Assembly: GCA_025141015.1 (NCBI GenBank) | Contig: CP081098.1 | Location: 124,001-188,000 of the forward strand | DNA from: Rhodobacteraceae bacterium M382 | GTDB taxonomy: Bacteria; Pseudomonadota; Alphaproteobacteria; Rhodobacterales; Rhodobacteraceae | DNA length: 64,000 bases | Reading direction: 5' to 3' | Part shown: positions 27,505-36,428 of the stretch, one piece after another | Layout: each line of letters opens with the position of its first letter | Position numbering within the stretch: position 1 is the first letter of the stretch | Notes under the pieces: model-generated | The model's input: only the letters and a program-made list of their open reading frames with translations | What the model was told of the DNA's origin: nothing | Database searches by the model: none | Made by a program: the position numbers and the translations under genes

Positions 27505-28527
27505 TTAGTTCTTGGGGTCGGATTTACCGTCGTACCGGCTCTGCCATTCCTTGAGGATAGCTGCGCGGTTGTTGGCGGCGAATTCAAAGTCATTGTCGAT
27601 CATTGCATCCAACAGACCTTCTGGGAAGTGTTCAACCGGCTTGGCGACGCCAGGGTAAGCAACAACAGCGTATCCGGTGTTGTACATCTCATTGGCTTCC
27701 TTGGTCACGGTGAAATCTACCAGAGTCTGGGCGGCTTCGAGGTTGGCAGTCCCTGCAACGATTGCAGTGGCTTCCATGTCCCAACCAACACCTTCGGACG
27801 GCACGATGATCTCCAGCGGTGCACCAGCTGCCTTGGACTTGGCACCCCTGAAGGCAAAGGAAATGCCGATCGGAATTTCACCAGCTGCGGCCAATTTGCA
27901 CGGTTTAGAGCCTGAATGGGTATAGCGCGCGATGTTTTCATGCAGCCCGTCCATATAGGCCCAGCCACCTTCTTCACCAAACATTTGCAGCCAGCTGGAC
28001 ACATCCAGGAAACCGGTGCCGGAAGAGTTCGGGTTCGGCATGATCAAATGACCCGCGTACATCGGGTCGGTCAAATCTTTCCACGATGTTGGTGGGGTCA
28101 AACCATTCTTTTCTGCTTCGACGGTGTTATAGCAAACCGAGGCCACCCAGGCATCCATGCCAACCCAGGCCGGAGGGTTGTCGTTATCGACGAACTTTGG
28201 GTCCAGCTTGTCCACACCAGTGGGCGCATAGCCTTCCAGCATCCCTTCGGATTTCAACAACAGCAACGATGTCGCCGCCAGACCCCAAACAACATCCGCC
28301 TGTGGGTTGTCGCGTTCGGCCAGCAGCTTGGCGGTAATGATGCCCGTAGAATCGCGCACCCAATTGATCTTTATGTCTGGATGGCTGGCATTAAAGGTTT
28401 CAGCATAGCGGGCCAGGTCTTCGGCCTCGACCGCAGTATAAACGGTCAACTCGGTTTCTGCCGCTGCCGCAGTTGCAAACAATGCACCTGCCAGGAAAGT
28501 CGTAAAATTCTTTGCAGTCAGTTTCAT
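27505..28527 (-). CDS. AEP-type ABC transporter periplasmic binding protein
   Basis: A 340-residue extracellular solute-binding protein with a Sec signal (MKLTAKNFTTFLAGALFATAAAA, cleavage near AAA-ET). The mature start LTVYTAVEAEDLARYAETF and WVRDSTGIITAKLLAERDNP resemble iron/phosphonate-type binding proteins annotated as AEP-binding (PhnS-like). First gene of the importer operon; a motif shared with the phnW operator lies upstream. A ferric-iron binding role is the main alternative, made unlikely by the phn genes. Confidence 0.85.
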   Translation of the reverse strand: MKLTAKNFTTFLAGALFATAAAAETELTVYTAVEAEDLARYAETFNASHPDIKINWVRDSTGIITAKLLAERDNPQADVVWGLAATSLLLLKSEGMLEGYAPTGVDKLDPKFVDNDNPPAWVGMDAWVASVCYNTVEAEKNGLTPPTSWKDLTDPMYAGHLIMPNPNSSGTGFLDVSSWLQMFGEEGGWAYMDGLHENIARYTHSGSKPCKLAAAGEIPIGISFAFRGAKSKAAGAPLEIIVPSEGVGWDMEATAIVAGTANLEAAQTLVDFTVTKEANEMYNTGYAVVAYPGVAKPVEHFPEGLLDAMIDNDFEFAANNRAAILKEWQSRYDGKSDPKN

Positions 28528-28933
28528 TTATTTCTCCTCCGTTGGTCTTGATTTTTGTCGACTGCAAACGACCAGAGCTGCAGTCGGATTTTTGAAAACA
28601 GTTTGGCAGTTTCCTGCCACAAGAAAAATCGATTAATCCTACTAGTTGATCAGCTAAGCCTATACTAAAGCAACGCGTACAAACCAGAGATCGATTCCCT
28701 TGATCGCTCCCCAAACGTTATTGCCGCATGTTCGATCGCGTCCGACCAGAGATTTTTTCCCTGCTTCCATACGATTGGGATCGGTTTTTCGCCCTTGGCC
28801 GCAACGTTACGAAGCGGGGCAGGTTTGCCCTCAACAGACAGGAAAACACGGGTGTGCCTGTGGGTTGATGGGGTTCGAAGCGATCCGTTTTCCGCTGTTG
28901 TTGCCACATGCAACAGCACTTTCGACCGATCTG
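28528..28933. other. Intergenic region upstream of AEP importer
   Basis: No convincing gene in 406 bp; short open frames on both strands lack RBS and family resemblance. It holds the importer promoter, including AGCCTATACTAAA (28657-28669) shared with the phnW/lysR region, next to a near-palindrome TAGTTGATCAGCTA (28643-28656). A 7-bp inverted repeat GCTGTTG / CAACAGC (28894-28917) near the end of the flavoprotein gene is a weak terminator candidate. Confidence 0.5.
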
Positions 28934-31396
28934 CTACCCATCCACCTTTGGGCGCTCGCTTGATGGATCATATGGTGGACGCAAAGATGCATGCGCTGTC
29001 AGTTTGACCCCGGCCAGATCCACTTCGAACCTGTGAGACGAAAGAAAAGCGGCCGTCACACGCTCAGGTGCGTGCAGCATGCACAAAGCGACAGCGGACC
29101 CCACAGTGTGTCCGTATGCAGCCGAGCGAATCTCGCCTATCTCAACTCCGTTGCACAACACGGACTCACCGCCCCACAACTGGGCGTCCCTGTCTTCCAG
29201 CACCAATTGGACAATCCGTGTATTCAGATGATCCGGATCCAATTTGGCCCGTTTTAGAGCCTTTTTTCCGATAAAGCCGCCCGGTTTTTCATAATCCACC
29301 GCGAAATTCAAACCTGCCTGAAGCGGTGTAATGTCGGGCGTCAACTCGCGGCTCCAGGCGCGAAACCCCTTTTCGATCCGCAACCCTTCGAGCGCATAAT
29401 ACCCGGCATCGCAAAGGTCGAATTCGACACCCGCATCCATCAGGTCTTCATACACCCCCACGGTGAACTCGACCGGAACGATCAGTTCCCACCCTAATTC
29501 GCCAACATATGTCATGCGATTGGCAAGCACAGTCGCATATCCCAAATCAATCTCTTGGACGGTGCCAAAGGGGAAGGCCGTGTTTGAAAAATCTGCCTTG
29601 GACAATTTTCGCAACACATCACGCGATTTGGGTCCCATAACCGCGAGCACCGACCAGGCAGCGGTCACATCAGTCAGGAACACATGGGCGTCTGTGTCAA
29701 AATTCTTGCTTATCCAATCCGCGTCATGCACCGCTTGTGCCGAACCGGTGATCAACAGAAACTCCTGATCTTTGAGTCGCAGAACCGTCAGATCGCTTTC
29801 ATACCCGCCGCGCTCATTCAACAATCCCGTGTAGACAGTTCCACCGACAGCCACATCCACATTTGCCGCACAGATCCGGTTCAGCTGAACACAGGCATCG
29901 CGTCCCTGGACCAAAAGTTTTGCGAATGAGCTTTGATCGAACACCGAAACACCTTCGCGTGTGCTCCGATGCTCTGCTGCGACAGTATCATGCCAATTTT
30001 GGCGGCCAAAACTGTATTCCACGTTTGGATTTTCACCATCTCGCGCAAACCAATTGACCCGCTCCCATCCCATCTTTGAGCCAAACACGGCCTTTTTTGA
30101 GGACAGATGCCCATACAACGCAGATCTGCGGAACGGCCGGGCGGTATCCAGCTCCCGGTTAGGCCAAGGCATGGCATAGTGCAGCCCCAGGGTTTCCTTG
30201 ATCCGGTCATGTAACCAGGTCGGATTGTTATTGAAGTTCGCAAACCGGCGGATGTCGACAGAAAACAGATCGGACGTGGGTGCCCCATTGACGATCCATT
30301 CTGCCAGGGCCCGCCCCGCACCTCCCGCGCTGGCTATTCCCATGGAATTAAAGCCGGCACCGACAAAGAAGTTCTTTACCTCCGGCGCTTCTCCCAACAG
30401 ATAATTATTGTCCGGGGTAAAGCTTTCGGGGCCATTGTAGAATTTGCGAACCCCGGCGTCGGCCATTTGAGGCACACGGATCAAACCGTTCTCCAACAGG
30501 ATTTCGAATTGGTCCCAGTCATCGGGCAACAGCTGGAAAAAGAACTTGTCCGGGATGCCGTCCATTGCCCAGGGTTTGGCCTCGGGTTCGAACCCACCCA
30601 GCACCAGACCTCCGGTTTCTTCCTTGAAATAAATGTACCCATCGGGATCGCGCAACACCGGCAAATCCGGGCTGACCCCGTCGATCTGTTCCGTCACAAT
30701 GTACATGTGTTCGGCCGAATGCAGCGGAACATTCACGCCACACATCTGGCCCAGCCTGCGGGCCCATTGCCCACCACAGTTCACGACCACTTCTGCCCGA
30801 ATGGTGCCTTGATCGGTCACAACGCCGGACACCGCGCCGCCGTCCGTCTGGATGTCCGTGACAGTCACGTCCTCTATGATGCGCGCGCCATTCATCCGCG
30901 CGCCCCTAGCCAACGATTGGGTCAAATCCGTCGGGTTGGCCTTGCCGTCCCCGGGCATCCACAGCCCGCCCTTCAGATCGTCCACCTCCATCACCGGCCA
31001 TTTTTCCTGCGCCTGCGACGGAGAAATAACCTCCACATCCACGCCCTGAGCCCGTGCCGCCGCCGCAGTGCGCAACAGCATAGTCATACGATCATCGCTG
31101 CGTGCGACTGTGACCGATCCACATTCGTTCCATCCCGTTGCCAATCCGGTTTCGGCCTCGAGCTGCGCGTACAATTCAGTGGAGTATCGGATCAGGTTGG
31201 TCATGGCAGGCTGACTGCGCAGCTGTCCTACCAACCCAGCCGCGTGCCAGGTTGTTCCACAGCTCAGCTGACCCTGCTCCAGCAGGACCACGTCACGATG
31301 CCCCATCTTGGCCAGGTGATAAGCGACCGAACATCCGACGATGCCCCCGCCAATGATGACGTATTGTGCCTGTTCCGGGATATTGCCGTCGACCAT
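28934..31396 (-). CDS. FAD-dependent dehydrogenase with GcvT domains (dimethylglycine/sarcosine dehydrogenase family)
   Basis: An 820-residue flavoprotein. An N-terminal DAO domain carries the FAD motif VIIGGGIVGCSVAYHLAKMG (~13-32) and the family FAD-attachment region SCGTTWHAAGLVGQLRS. A central FAO-type linker follows, then C-terminal GCV_T and GCV_T_C domains (~425-815, e.g. LLITGSAQAVHDADW, YVGELGWELIVP). Relatives oxidatively demethylate N-methylated glycines and pass the one-carbon unit to tetrahydrofolate. I chose the ATG at 31396 (MVDGNIPE) with CGGAG upstream. It follows a DeoR gene. Exact methylated amine unknown. Confidence 0.88.
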   Translation of the reverse strand: MVDGNIPEQAQYVIIGGGIVGCSVAYHLAKMGHRDVVLLEQGQLSCGTTWHAAGLVGQLRSQPAMTNLIRYSTELYAQLEAETGLATGWNECGSVTVARSDDRMTMLLRTAAAARAQGVDVEVISPSQAQEKWPVMEVDDLKGGLWMPGDGKANPTDLTQSLARGARMNGARIIEDVTVTDIQTDGGAVSGVVTDQGTIRAEVVVNCGGQWARRLGQMCGVNVPLHSAEHMYIVTEQIDGVSPDLPVLRDPDGYIYFKEETGGLVLGGFEPEAKPWAMDGIPDKFFFQLLPDDWDQFEILLENGLIRVPQMADAGVRKFYNGPESFTPDNNYLLGEAPEVKNFFVGAGFNSMGIASAGGAGRALAEWIVNGAPTSDLFSVDIRRFANFNNNPTWLHDRIKETLGLHYAMPWPNRELDTARPFRRSALYGHLSSKKAVFGSKMGWERVNWFARDGENPNVEYSFGRQNWHDTVAAEHRSTREGVSVFDQSSFAKLLVQGRDACVQLNRICAANVDVAVGGTVYTGLLNERGGYESDLTVLRLKDQEFLLITGSAQAVHDADWISKNFDTDAHVFLTDVTAAWSVLAVMGPKSRDVLRKLSKADFSNTAFPFGTVQEIDLGYATVLANRMTYVGELGWELIVPVEFTVGVYEDLMDAGVEFDLCDAGYYALEGLRIEKGFRAWSRELTPDITPLQAGLNFAVDYEKPGGFIGKKALKRAKLDPDHLNTRIVQLVLEDRDAQLWGGESVLCNGVEIGEIRSAAYGHTVGSAVALCMLHAPERVTAAFLSSHRFEVDLAGVKLTAHASLRPPYDPSSERPKVDG

Positions 31397-31482
31397 AGTC
31401 AAACTCCGTAGGTGGGAAACAATCATTCCACGCACCCTAAAGTGACTTTGCATTAGTTTGCAATATCTTTCTTTTTTTGGCG

Positions 31483-32238
31483 TTACGCCAATTGATAGTC
31501 CATTCCGACCCGGCCCATCGCATCTATGGTTTCCGGGTCCGGCTTTTCGTCCACCACAACCAATGCTCCATCCGGCAAAGGCCGCATGACAACCTTGCCG
31601 ACAACACCGAATTTGGAATGGTCAGCCAGAATGAAACTCTGCTCGGCCTGCGCAATCATGCGATGCCGCAAATCAGCGGCCTCTCGCGAAAAATCCGTGA
31701 GCAAGGCTCGTGCGCTCACCCCCCCTGCTGCAATCAGGGAAAACTCGGCGCGATACCGGGACAGATGTTCGATGGTTTCGATGCCGAACGTTGCGTTCTC
31801 TGAAACATTCAATCGCCCACCCAAAACTGTTATTTCCTTGGAAACAGGGCCTAATAAGGACGAAATAGACAAATCGTTGGTATAAACTGTCAGGTTCTGC
31901 CTGTGATATCTTAGCAATCTGGCCACCGCCAAAGTTGTCGATCCATTGTCGATGATCAGGCTGGCACCATCCGGAATCTGGCTCAGGACAAACTGCGCAA
32001 TTCGGGACTTCCCTTCGGGGTTTGTCGCAGCTCGCGTTTCGATCTCTGGTTCTTGGTTGCGAATCCGCGTGGCACCACCGCGAACCTTGTGCAGCTTGTT
32101 TTCACTGGAAAGCTGATCAATGTCCTTGCGAACAGTTTCCCGGGTCACTCCCAATACTTCGGTCAACGATCTGATCGAAACCGCCGGTTGCTTTGAAATC
32201 TCCCGCAGAATGATCGCATGCCGTTCGGATGGAAGCAT
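31483..32238 (-). CDS. DeoR-family transcriptional regulator
   Basis: A 251-residue regulator: N-terminal helix-turn-helix (~6-57, SIRSLTEVLGVTRETVRKDIDQL) and a C-terminal DeoRC sensor domain (SLIIDNGSTTLAVARLL; FILADHSKFG). DeoRC domains usually sense phosphorylated sugars, so its place among amine genes is notable. AAGGGG precedes the ATG. It is 86 bases upstream of the flavoprotein gene on the same strand and downstream of the ABC importer terminator, so it probably heads a two-gene transcript. Confidence 0.92.
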   Translation of the reverse strand: MLPSERHAIILREISKQPAVSIRSLTEVLGVTRETVRKDIDQLSSENKLHKVRGGATRIRNQEPEIETRAATNPEGKSRIAQFVLSQIPDGASLIIDNGSTTLAVARLLRYHRQNLTVYTNDLSISSLLGPVSKEITVLGGRLNVSENATFGIETIEHLSRYRAEFSLIAAGGVSARALLTDFSREAADLRHRMIAQAEQSFILADHSKFGVVGKVVMRPLPDGALVVVDEKPDPETIDAMGRVGMDYQLA

Positions 32239-32341
32239 GACACTGCCCCTTTGAATTTGCCAAGTTTTGCCAAATTATCGCAGAATGCGTCGAATGGCAA
32301 TTTGTCCTGTCATACACCCAAAGGGCGATCAATGCCTGTCG

Positions 32342-32379
32342 AAAAAAAACCGCGCCCGACCCAATGGCCCGGACGCGGT
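32342..32379 (-). terminator. Intrinsic terminator of the polyamine-type importer operon
   Basis: Minus-strand stem ACCGCGTCCGG paired with TCGGGCGCGGT (32349-32359 with 32369-32379, one G-U) followed by eight T's. It lies 26 bases after the binding-protein stop. A textbook intrinsic terminator. Confidence 0.93.
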
Positions 32380-32404
32380 GAATTTCCAGTCAAACCTGAA
32401 GCGC

Positions 32405-33442
32405 TTATTTCTTCACATTTGTCCAAATCTTGTCGTACACGGCCTGTGTTTGTTGGTCACAAACTTTGATGAAGACGCCCGGTCCTGCGGTTTTGGGCGG
32501 GTTTGCTTCAGGCAGTGTTGCCAACGCCGGGTCGAGATGGTCGGCGACGCCTGAGACGCCCGCGCCATAACGGGCATAGTTCGACACTGCGGCAATGTTT
32601 TCGGGTTCTAGCAAAAAGTCCATGAACTTGAGCGCGTTGTCGCGGTTCGGGGCGTCCTTGAGCAGAACGACGTTGTCCATCCACACCACATACCCTTGGG
32701 TCGGGAAGGCGTATTCCACATTCGCACCCTCTTCGCGCGCCTTGGCACCGAACCCGTCATAGATCTGGCCCACCGCCGCATCACCCGAGACCAGCACTTC
32801 CTTGGCGGTGTCCGAGTTGAACGAGGCCCAGTGACCTTTGGCCTGGACCAACATGTCATTCAGCGCTTTGAGCTGGTCACGATCCGAGGAACATTGCGGA
32901 ATACCCAGATGCAGCGATGCCATGGCCATGACCTCGCCCTGGCTGTCCAGCATATTGATCTTGCCCGAGAGTTCGGCAGGCGGGTTAAACAAGATGTCGG
33001 TGGTGTTGATGTCGCCCTGATAGACGTCGCGGTTGACCGAAAAGGATGTGGAACCCCACTGATACGGGATCGAATGTGTCCGCCCCGGATCAAAGCTGGG
33101 ATCGGCCCACTCTGGCGCGATGTTGCCTTTGTTGGCCAACTCGCCGTCGCCGATGGTGTCCAGCAGGCCTTCGCCAGCCATGATTGACACCATGTAGTCG
33201 CCCGGCACCGCCACGTCGTAGGTACCGATGGCGCCGGCCTTGAGGCTGGCCAGCATGGCTTCGTTGCTGTCATAGGTGTCGATCACCACTTCGATGCCGG
33301 TTTCGGCAGTGAATTTGTCGGCCAGCTCCTGGGGCATATATTCGAACCAGTGATAGACGACGACCTTGCCTTCGGCAAAAGCGGCGCCTGCGGTCAAGGC
33401 CAAGGCCGAAGCGGCGACGGTTGTTTTCAGTAGATGTTTCAT
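32405..33442 (-). CDS. potF: Spermidine/putrescine-type ABC transporter binding protein
   Basis: A 345-residue periplasmic binding protein with a Sec signal (MKHLLKTTVAASALALTAGAAFA, cleavage before EGKV). Mature region VVVYHWFEYMPQELADKFTAETG and YDSNEAMLASLKAG matches the PotD/PotF family; YDVAVPGDYMV is the typical ligand-lobe loop. RBS ACAGGAG precedes the ATG. It is the last gene of the operon. Given flavin demethylase-type neighbours, a methylated amine is as likely a ligand as a polyamine. The symbol denotes family only. Confidence 0.87.
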   Translation of the reverse strand: MKHLLKTTVAASALALTAGAAFAEGKVVVYHWFEYMPQELADKFTAETGIEVVIDTYDSNEAMLASLKAGAIGTYDVAVPGDYMVSIMAGEGLLDTIGDGELANKGNIAPEWADPSFDPGRTHSIPYQWGSTSFSVNRDVYQGDINTTDILFNPPAELSGKINMLDSQGEVMAMASLHLGIPQCSSDRDQLKALNDMLVQAKGHWASFNSDTAKEVLVSGDAAVGQIYDGFGAKAREEGANVEYAFPTQGYVVWMDNVVLLKDAPNRDNALKFMDFLLEPENIAAVSNYARYGAGVSGVADHLDPALATLPEANPPKTAGPGVFIKVCDQQTQAVYDKIWTNVKK

Positions 33443-33488
33443 GTGGCTCTCCTGTCTGTTGGTTTTGGGCTTTTGGTTTCTTCTCGTA

Positions 33489-34298
33489 TTACTTGGTGTT
33501 GTCGGATTTGCTGACGAAGTAAGAGATCGTGACCATCACCACCGAGACGCTCAGCAGCATGGTCGAAATCGCCATGATATTGGGTTTCAACCCCTGTTTG
33601 ACCGACCCAAAGATCGCCGTGGGCAAGGTTTCAACCCCGGCACCTTTGACAAAGTTGGTGATGATGAAATCATCAAGGGACACGATAAAAGCCAGCAGAA
33701 AGCCCGAGATGATCCCGGGCATCATCAAAGGCAAAAGGATCCGGGTAAACGCCTGGCGTTTGGTGGCATAGAGATCCATCGCCGCCTGTTCAAAACTGTC
33801 TTCGATCCCCTGCATCCGGGCCGAGATCGGCAGATAGGCAAACGGGATACAGAACGCGATATGGGCCAGCAGGATGGTCAACAACCCGCGATCAAACCCG
33901 ATGGCGTTGAAAAAGATCAGCGTCGCCACCGCGGTCACGATTTCCGGTACCATCAATGGCAGGCTTATCAGCCCGAAAGACAGGGTGCGCAGCCGGAACC
34001 TGCCGCCACGCACCATGGCGGTGGCCGCCAAGGTGGCAATCGATGTGGACACGGTCGCCGCAATGATCGCAATGACAAAGCTGTTGCGCGCCGCCAGCTT
34101 GAACTTTTCGCTTTCGGGGCCGACGAACACATCGGCGTACCAGCGCAGGCTCAGGCCCTCCCAAACAGTGATCGATTTTGACGCATTAAAACTGTAGATC
34201 GTCACGACGACCAGCGGCGCATAGAGGATCACAAGGCACAACAGGGTGATGGGTTTGAACCCGGCATAGGATTTGATGTCGAATTTTGCGGTTGCCAT
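33489..34298 (-). CDS. potI: Spermidine/putrescine-type ABC permease (PotI/PotC-like)
   Basis: A 269-residue inner-membrane protein with about six helices and the permease EAA loop [21 protein letters not shown]. The ATG at 34298 follows GGAGGGGTAAGACC; a longer frame begins at TTG inside this RBS and is rejected. It sits 14 bases after the other permease gene. One of two membrane subunits of the importer. Confidence 0.9.
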   Translation of the reverse strand: MATAKFDIKSYAGFKPITLLCLVILYAPLVVVTIYSFNASKSITVWEGLSLRWYADVFVGPESEKFKLAARNSFVIAIIAATVSTSIATLAATAMVRGGRFRLRTLSFGLISLPLMVPEIVTAVATLIFFNAIGFDRGLLTILLAHIAFCIPFAYLPISARMQGIEDSFEQAAMDLYATKRQAFTRILLPLMMPGIISGFLLAFIVSLDDFIITNFVKGAGVETLPTAIFGSVKQGLKPNIMAISTMLLSVSVVMVTISYFVSKSDNTK

Positions 34299-34312
34299 GG
34301 TCTTACCCCTCC

Positions 34313-35242
34313 TCAACCTTCTGACGCCTGGGTCTTGGCCTGTTGACGAGAAAAGAGCATCAGCAGGATCAGAACCATGCTCAGCAGGATCATTGACGCC
34401 GCGGCGCCAAACGGCCAGTTCCCGGCGTTGCCCTTGAATTGCTCCTCAATCAACGAGCCGATCATGAAGTTCTTGGCACCCCCGAGCAGATCCGGCGCCA
34501 GGAACGACCCCAAAGAAGGGACAAACACCAGGATACAGCCCGCAATCACCCCCGGTTTGACCGCAGGCAGCAGGATGCGCCGCAGGGTCACCCATTTGGT
34601 GGCGTACAAATCGGCGGCTGCCTCGGACAGCGTGAAGTTATAGCGTTCCACAGCCGCATAGATCGGCAGCACCATGAACGGCAGATAGGAATAAAACAGG
34701 CCCAGCTGCACTGCAAAATTGGTGTTCACGATGTGGATCGGGCTGTCGATCAGCCCGGTGCCGATCAGGAAATCATTCAGCGGCCCCTGATCACGCAGCA
34801 GGAATTTCATGCTGACTGTGCGGATCAGCAGGTTCACCCAATAGGGGATGGTGATCAGGAACACCCACATCGGGCGTACTTTTTCCGGTCGGGTGGCGAT
34901 GAAATAGGCGGTCGGGAATCCGATCACCAGGCTTAGGATCGTTGCCGCACCCGCCTGCCAGATCGAACGCCAGAAGATCTGGATATAGGTCCATTCGATC
35001 ACCGGTGGCTCGTCCCCGAACAACCCGCGGTCAAAAAAGAACTGATCATAGGCCGCCAGGGAAAACTCCCAGATCACCCCGCCGCGGAATTCCTTGGTCA
35101 AAAAGGAATAGATCAACATCATGGCAACCGGGGCCAAGGACAGGATCAACAGAACCACCCAGGCCGGCATCAACAGCCAGTTGCGGGACTCTGCATAGGT
35201 ATCGGTGAGTGCGCTGCCGCCGCTTGCCGCTCCGCCCGCCAT
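34313..35242 (-). CDS. potH: Spermidine/putrescine-type ABC permease (PotH/PotB-like)
   Basis: A 309-residue inner-membrane protein with about six helices, [21 protein letters not shown] typical of PotB/PotH, and the EAA loop [21 protein letters not shown]. Its ATG overlaps the ATPase stop by one base (TGATG). The N-terminal ~15 residues are Gly/Ala-rich and cytoplasmic. Confidence 0.9.
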   Translation of the reverse strand: MAGGAASGGSALTDTYAESRNWLLMPAWVVLLILSLAPVAMMLIYSFLTKEFRGGVIWEFSLAAYDQFFFDRGLFGDEPPVIEWTYIQIFWRSIWQAGAATILSLVIGFPTAYFIATRPEKVRPMWVFLITIPYWVNLLIRTVSMKFLLRDQGPLNDFLIGTGLIDSPIHIVNTNFAVQLGLFYSYLPFMVLPIYAAVERYNFTLSEAAADLYATKWVTLRRILLPAVKPGVIAGCILVFVPSLGSFLAPDLLGGAKNFMIGSLIEEQFKGNAGNWPFGAAASMILLSMVLILLMLFSRQQAKTQASEG

Positions 35243-36333
35243 CAGTCCACCAGGAGGCGTGCCGCCCCCAGCTCCATATTGACGAACATGTCGGCACCTG
35301 GCTCAAAAATCCGCTTGTTGCCGCGATCAGAATTCGACGTGCGCACGATAAAATCCGGGCCCTCGTCGAGCGCGACGATGGTCGAGATATCGGTGCCGAC
35401 AAAGATGTTTTCCTTGACCCGACCGTGCAGGCTGCCGTCTTTTTCCGGCTCGCCCGACATGTACAGCCGCTCCGGGCGGATCGACATATGCACGCGGGAT
35501 CCGGCACCGACGCCCTCCACTGCATTGCAGGTCAATTCATGCCCGCCGCCCAGGTGACAGATGGCGCGGCCATCGGTGATCTGATCCACCGAAACCTCCA
35601 GCAGGTTGGTTTCACCGATAAAATCGGCCACGAACATATTGCGGGGTCGTTCGTAGATGTCCGTTGGAGCGCCCAACTGCTGGAGCTCGCCGGCCGACAT
35701 CACCGCAATGCGGTCCGACATGGTCAGCGCCTCTTCCTGGTCGTGGGTCACAAAGATGAAGGTGATCCCTGTCTCTCGCTGCAGATGCTTCAGCTCCAAC
35801 TGCATTGCCTTGCGCAGCTTGAGATCCAGCGCCGACAGCGGTTCATCCAGCAACAGAACCTTGGGTTGTGGCGCCAGCGCACGCGCCAGCGCCACACGTT
35901 GCTGCTGTCCACCTGAGAGCTGTGAAGGCTTGCGAGCAGCAAATTGGCTAAGTTGCACCAGCTCAAGCATTTCGCCCGCCCGCTGGCGCGCTTCGGATTT
36001 GGACTTGCCCCGCATTTCCAGGCCAAAACCCACGTTGTCCAAAATCGTCATATGCGGGAACAGCGCGTAATTCTGGAACACCGTATTCACTGGCCGCTGA
36101 TGTGGAGGCAAGGTTTCAATTTCGTCGCCATAAAGGAAAATCTCCCCTTCGGTGACGTCCTCAAATCCCGCAATCATTCGCAACAACGTCGTCTTCCCGC
36201 ACCCCGACGGGCCCAACAACGTGAAAAACTCATTGTCATAAATCGACAACGATATCGTCTTCAAGGCGGTAAAATCCCCGTAACGCTTAACCGCATTACA
36301 AACATCAATCGCAATGGTTCGGTCTGCTTTCAC
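35242..36333 (-). CDS. potG: Spermidine/putrescine-type ABC ATP-binding protein (PotG/PotA-like)
   Basis: A 363-residue ABC ATPase. Walker A GPSGCGKTT, signature LSGGQQQRVALARAL, Walker B VLLLDEPLSALDL, H-loop FVTHDQEEAL, and a C-terminal TOBE region. I favour a GTG start at 36333 (MKADRTIAID) because AAGGGAGAG lies 5 bases upstream; ATG at 36363 is in frame but lacks an RBS. It lies about 95 bases after the TMADH-like gene, probably in one operon. Confidence 0.9.
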   Translation of the reverse strand: MKADRTIAIDVCNAVKRYGDFTALKTISLSIYDNEFFTLLGPSGCGKTTLLRMIAGFEDVTEGEIFLYGDEIETLPPHQRPVNTVFQNYALFPHMTILDNVGFGLEMRGKSKSEARQRAGEMLELVQLSQFAARKPSQLSGGQQQRVALARALAPQPKVLLLDEPLSALDLKLRKAMQLELKHLQRETGITFIFVTHDQEEALTMSDRIAVMSAGELQQLGAPTDIYERPRNMFVADFIGETNLLEVSVDQITDGRAICHLGGGHELTCNAVEGVGAGSRVHMSIRPERLYMSGEPEKDGSLHGRVKENIFVGTDISTIVALDEGPDFIVRTSNSDRGNKRIFEPGADMFVNMELGAARLLVD

Positions 36334-36428
36334 TGGTCTCTCCCTTGTTGCAAGGACGTTCATTTTGATCGTGATCCAGCCAGCTATCCGGCCTGTCCCT
36401 GGGCCAGTTGGCTGGGTGTTTGGTCGGA

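Noticed and set aside
28665-28963. Short open frames on both strands between the AEP importer and the flavoprotein gene
   Set aside because: No RBS, no recognisable domain, and they overlap one another.
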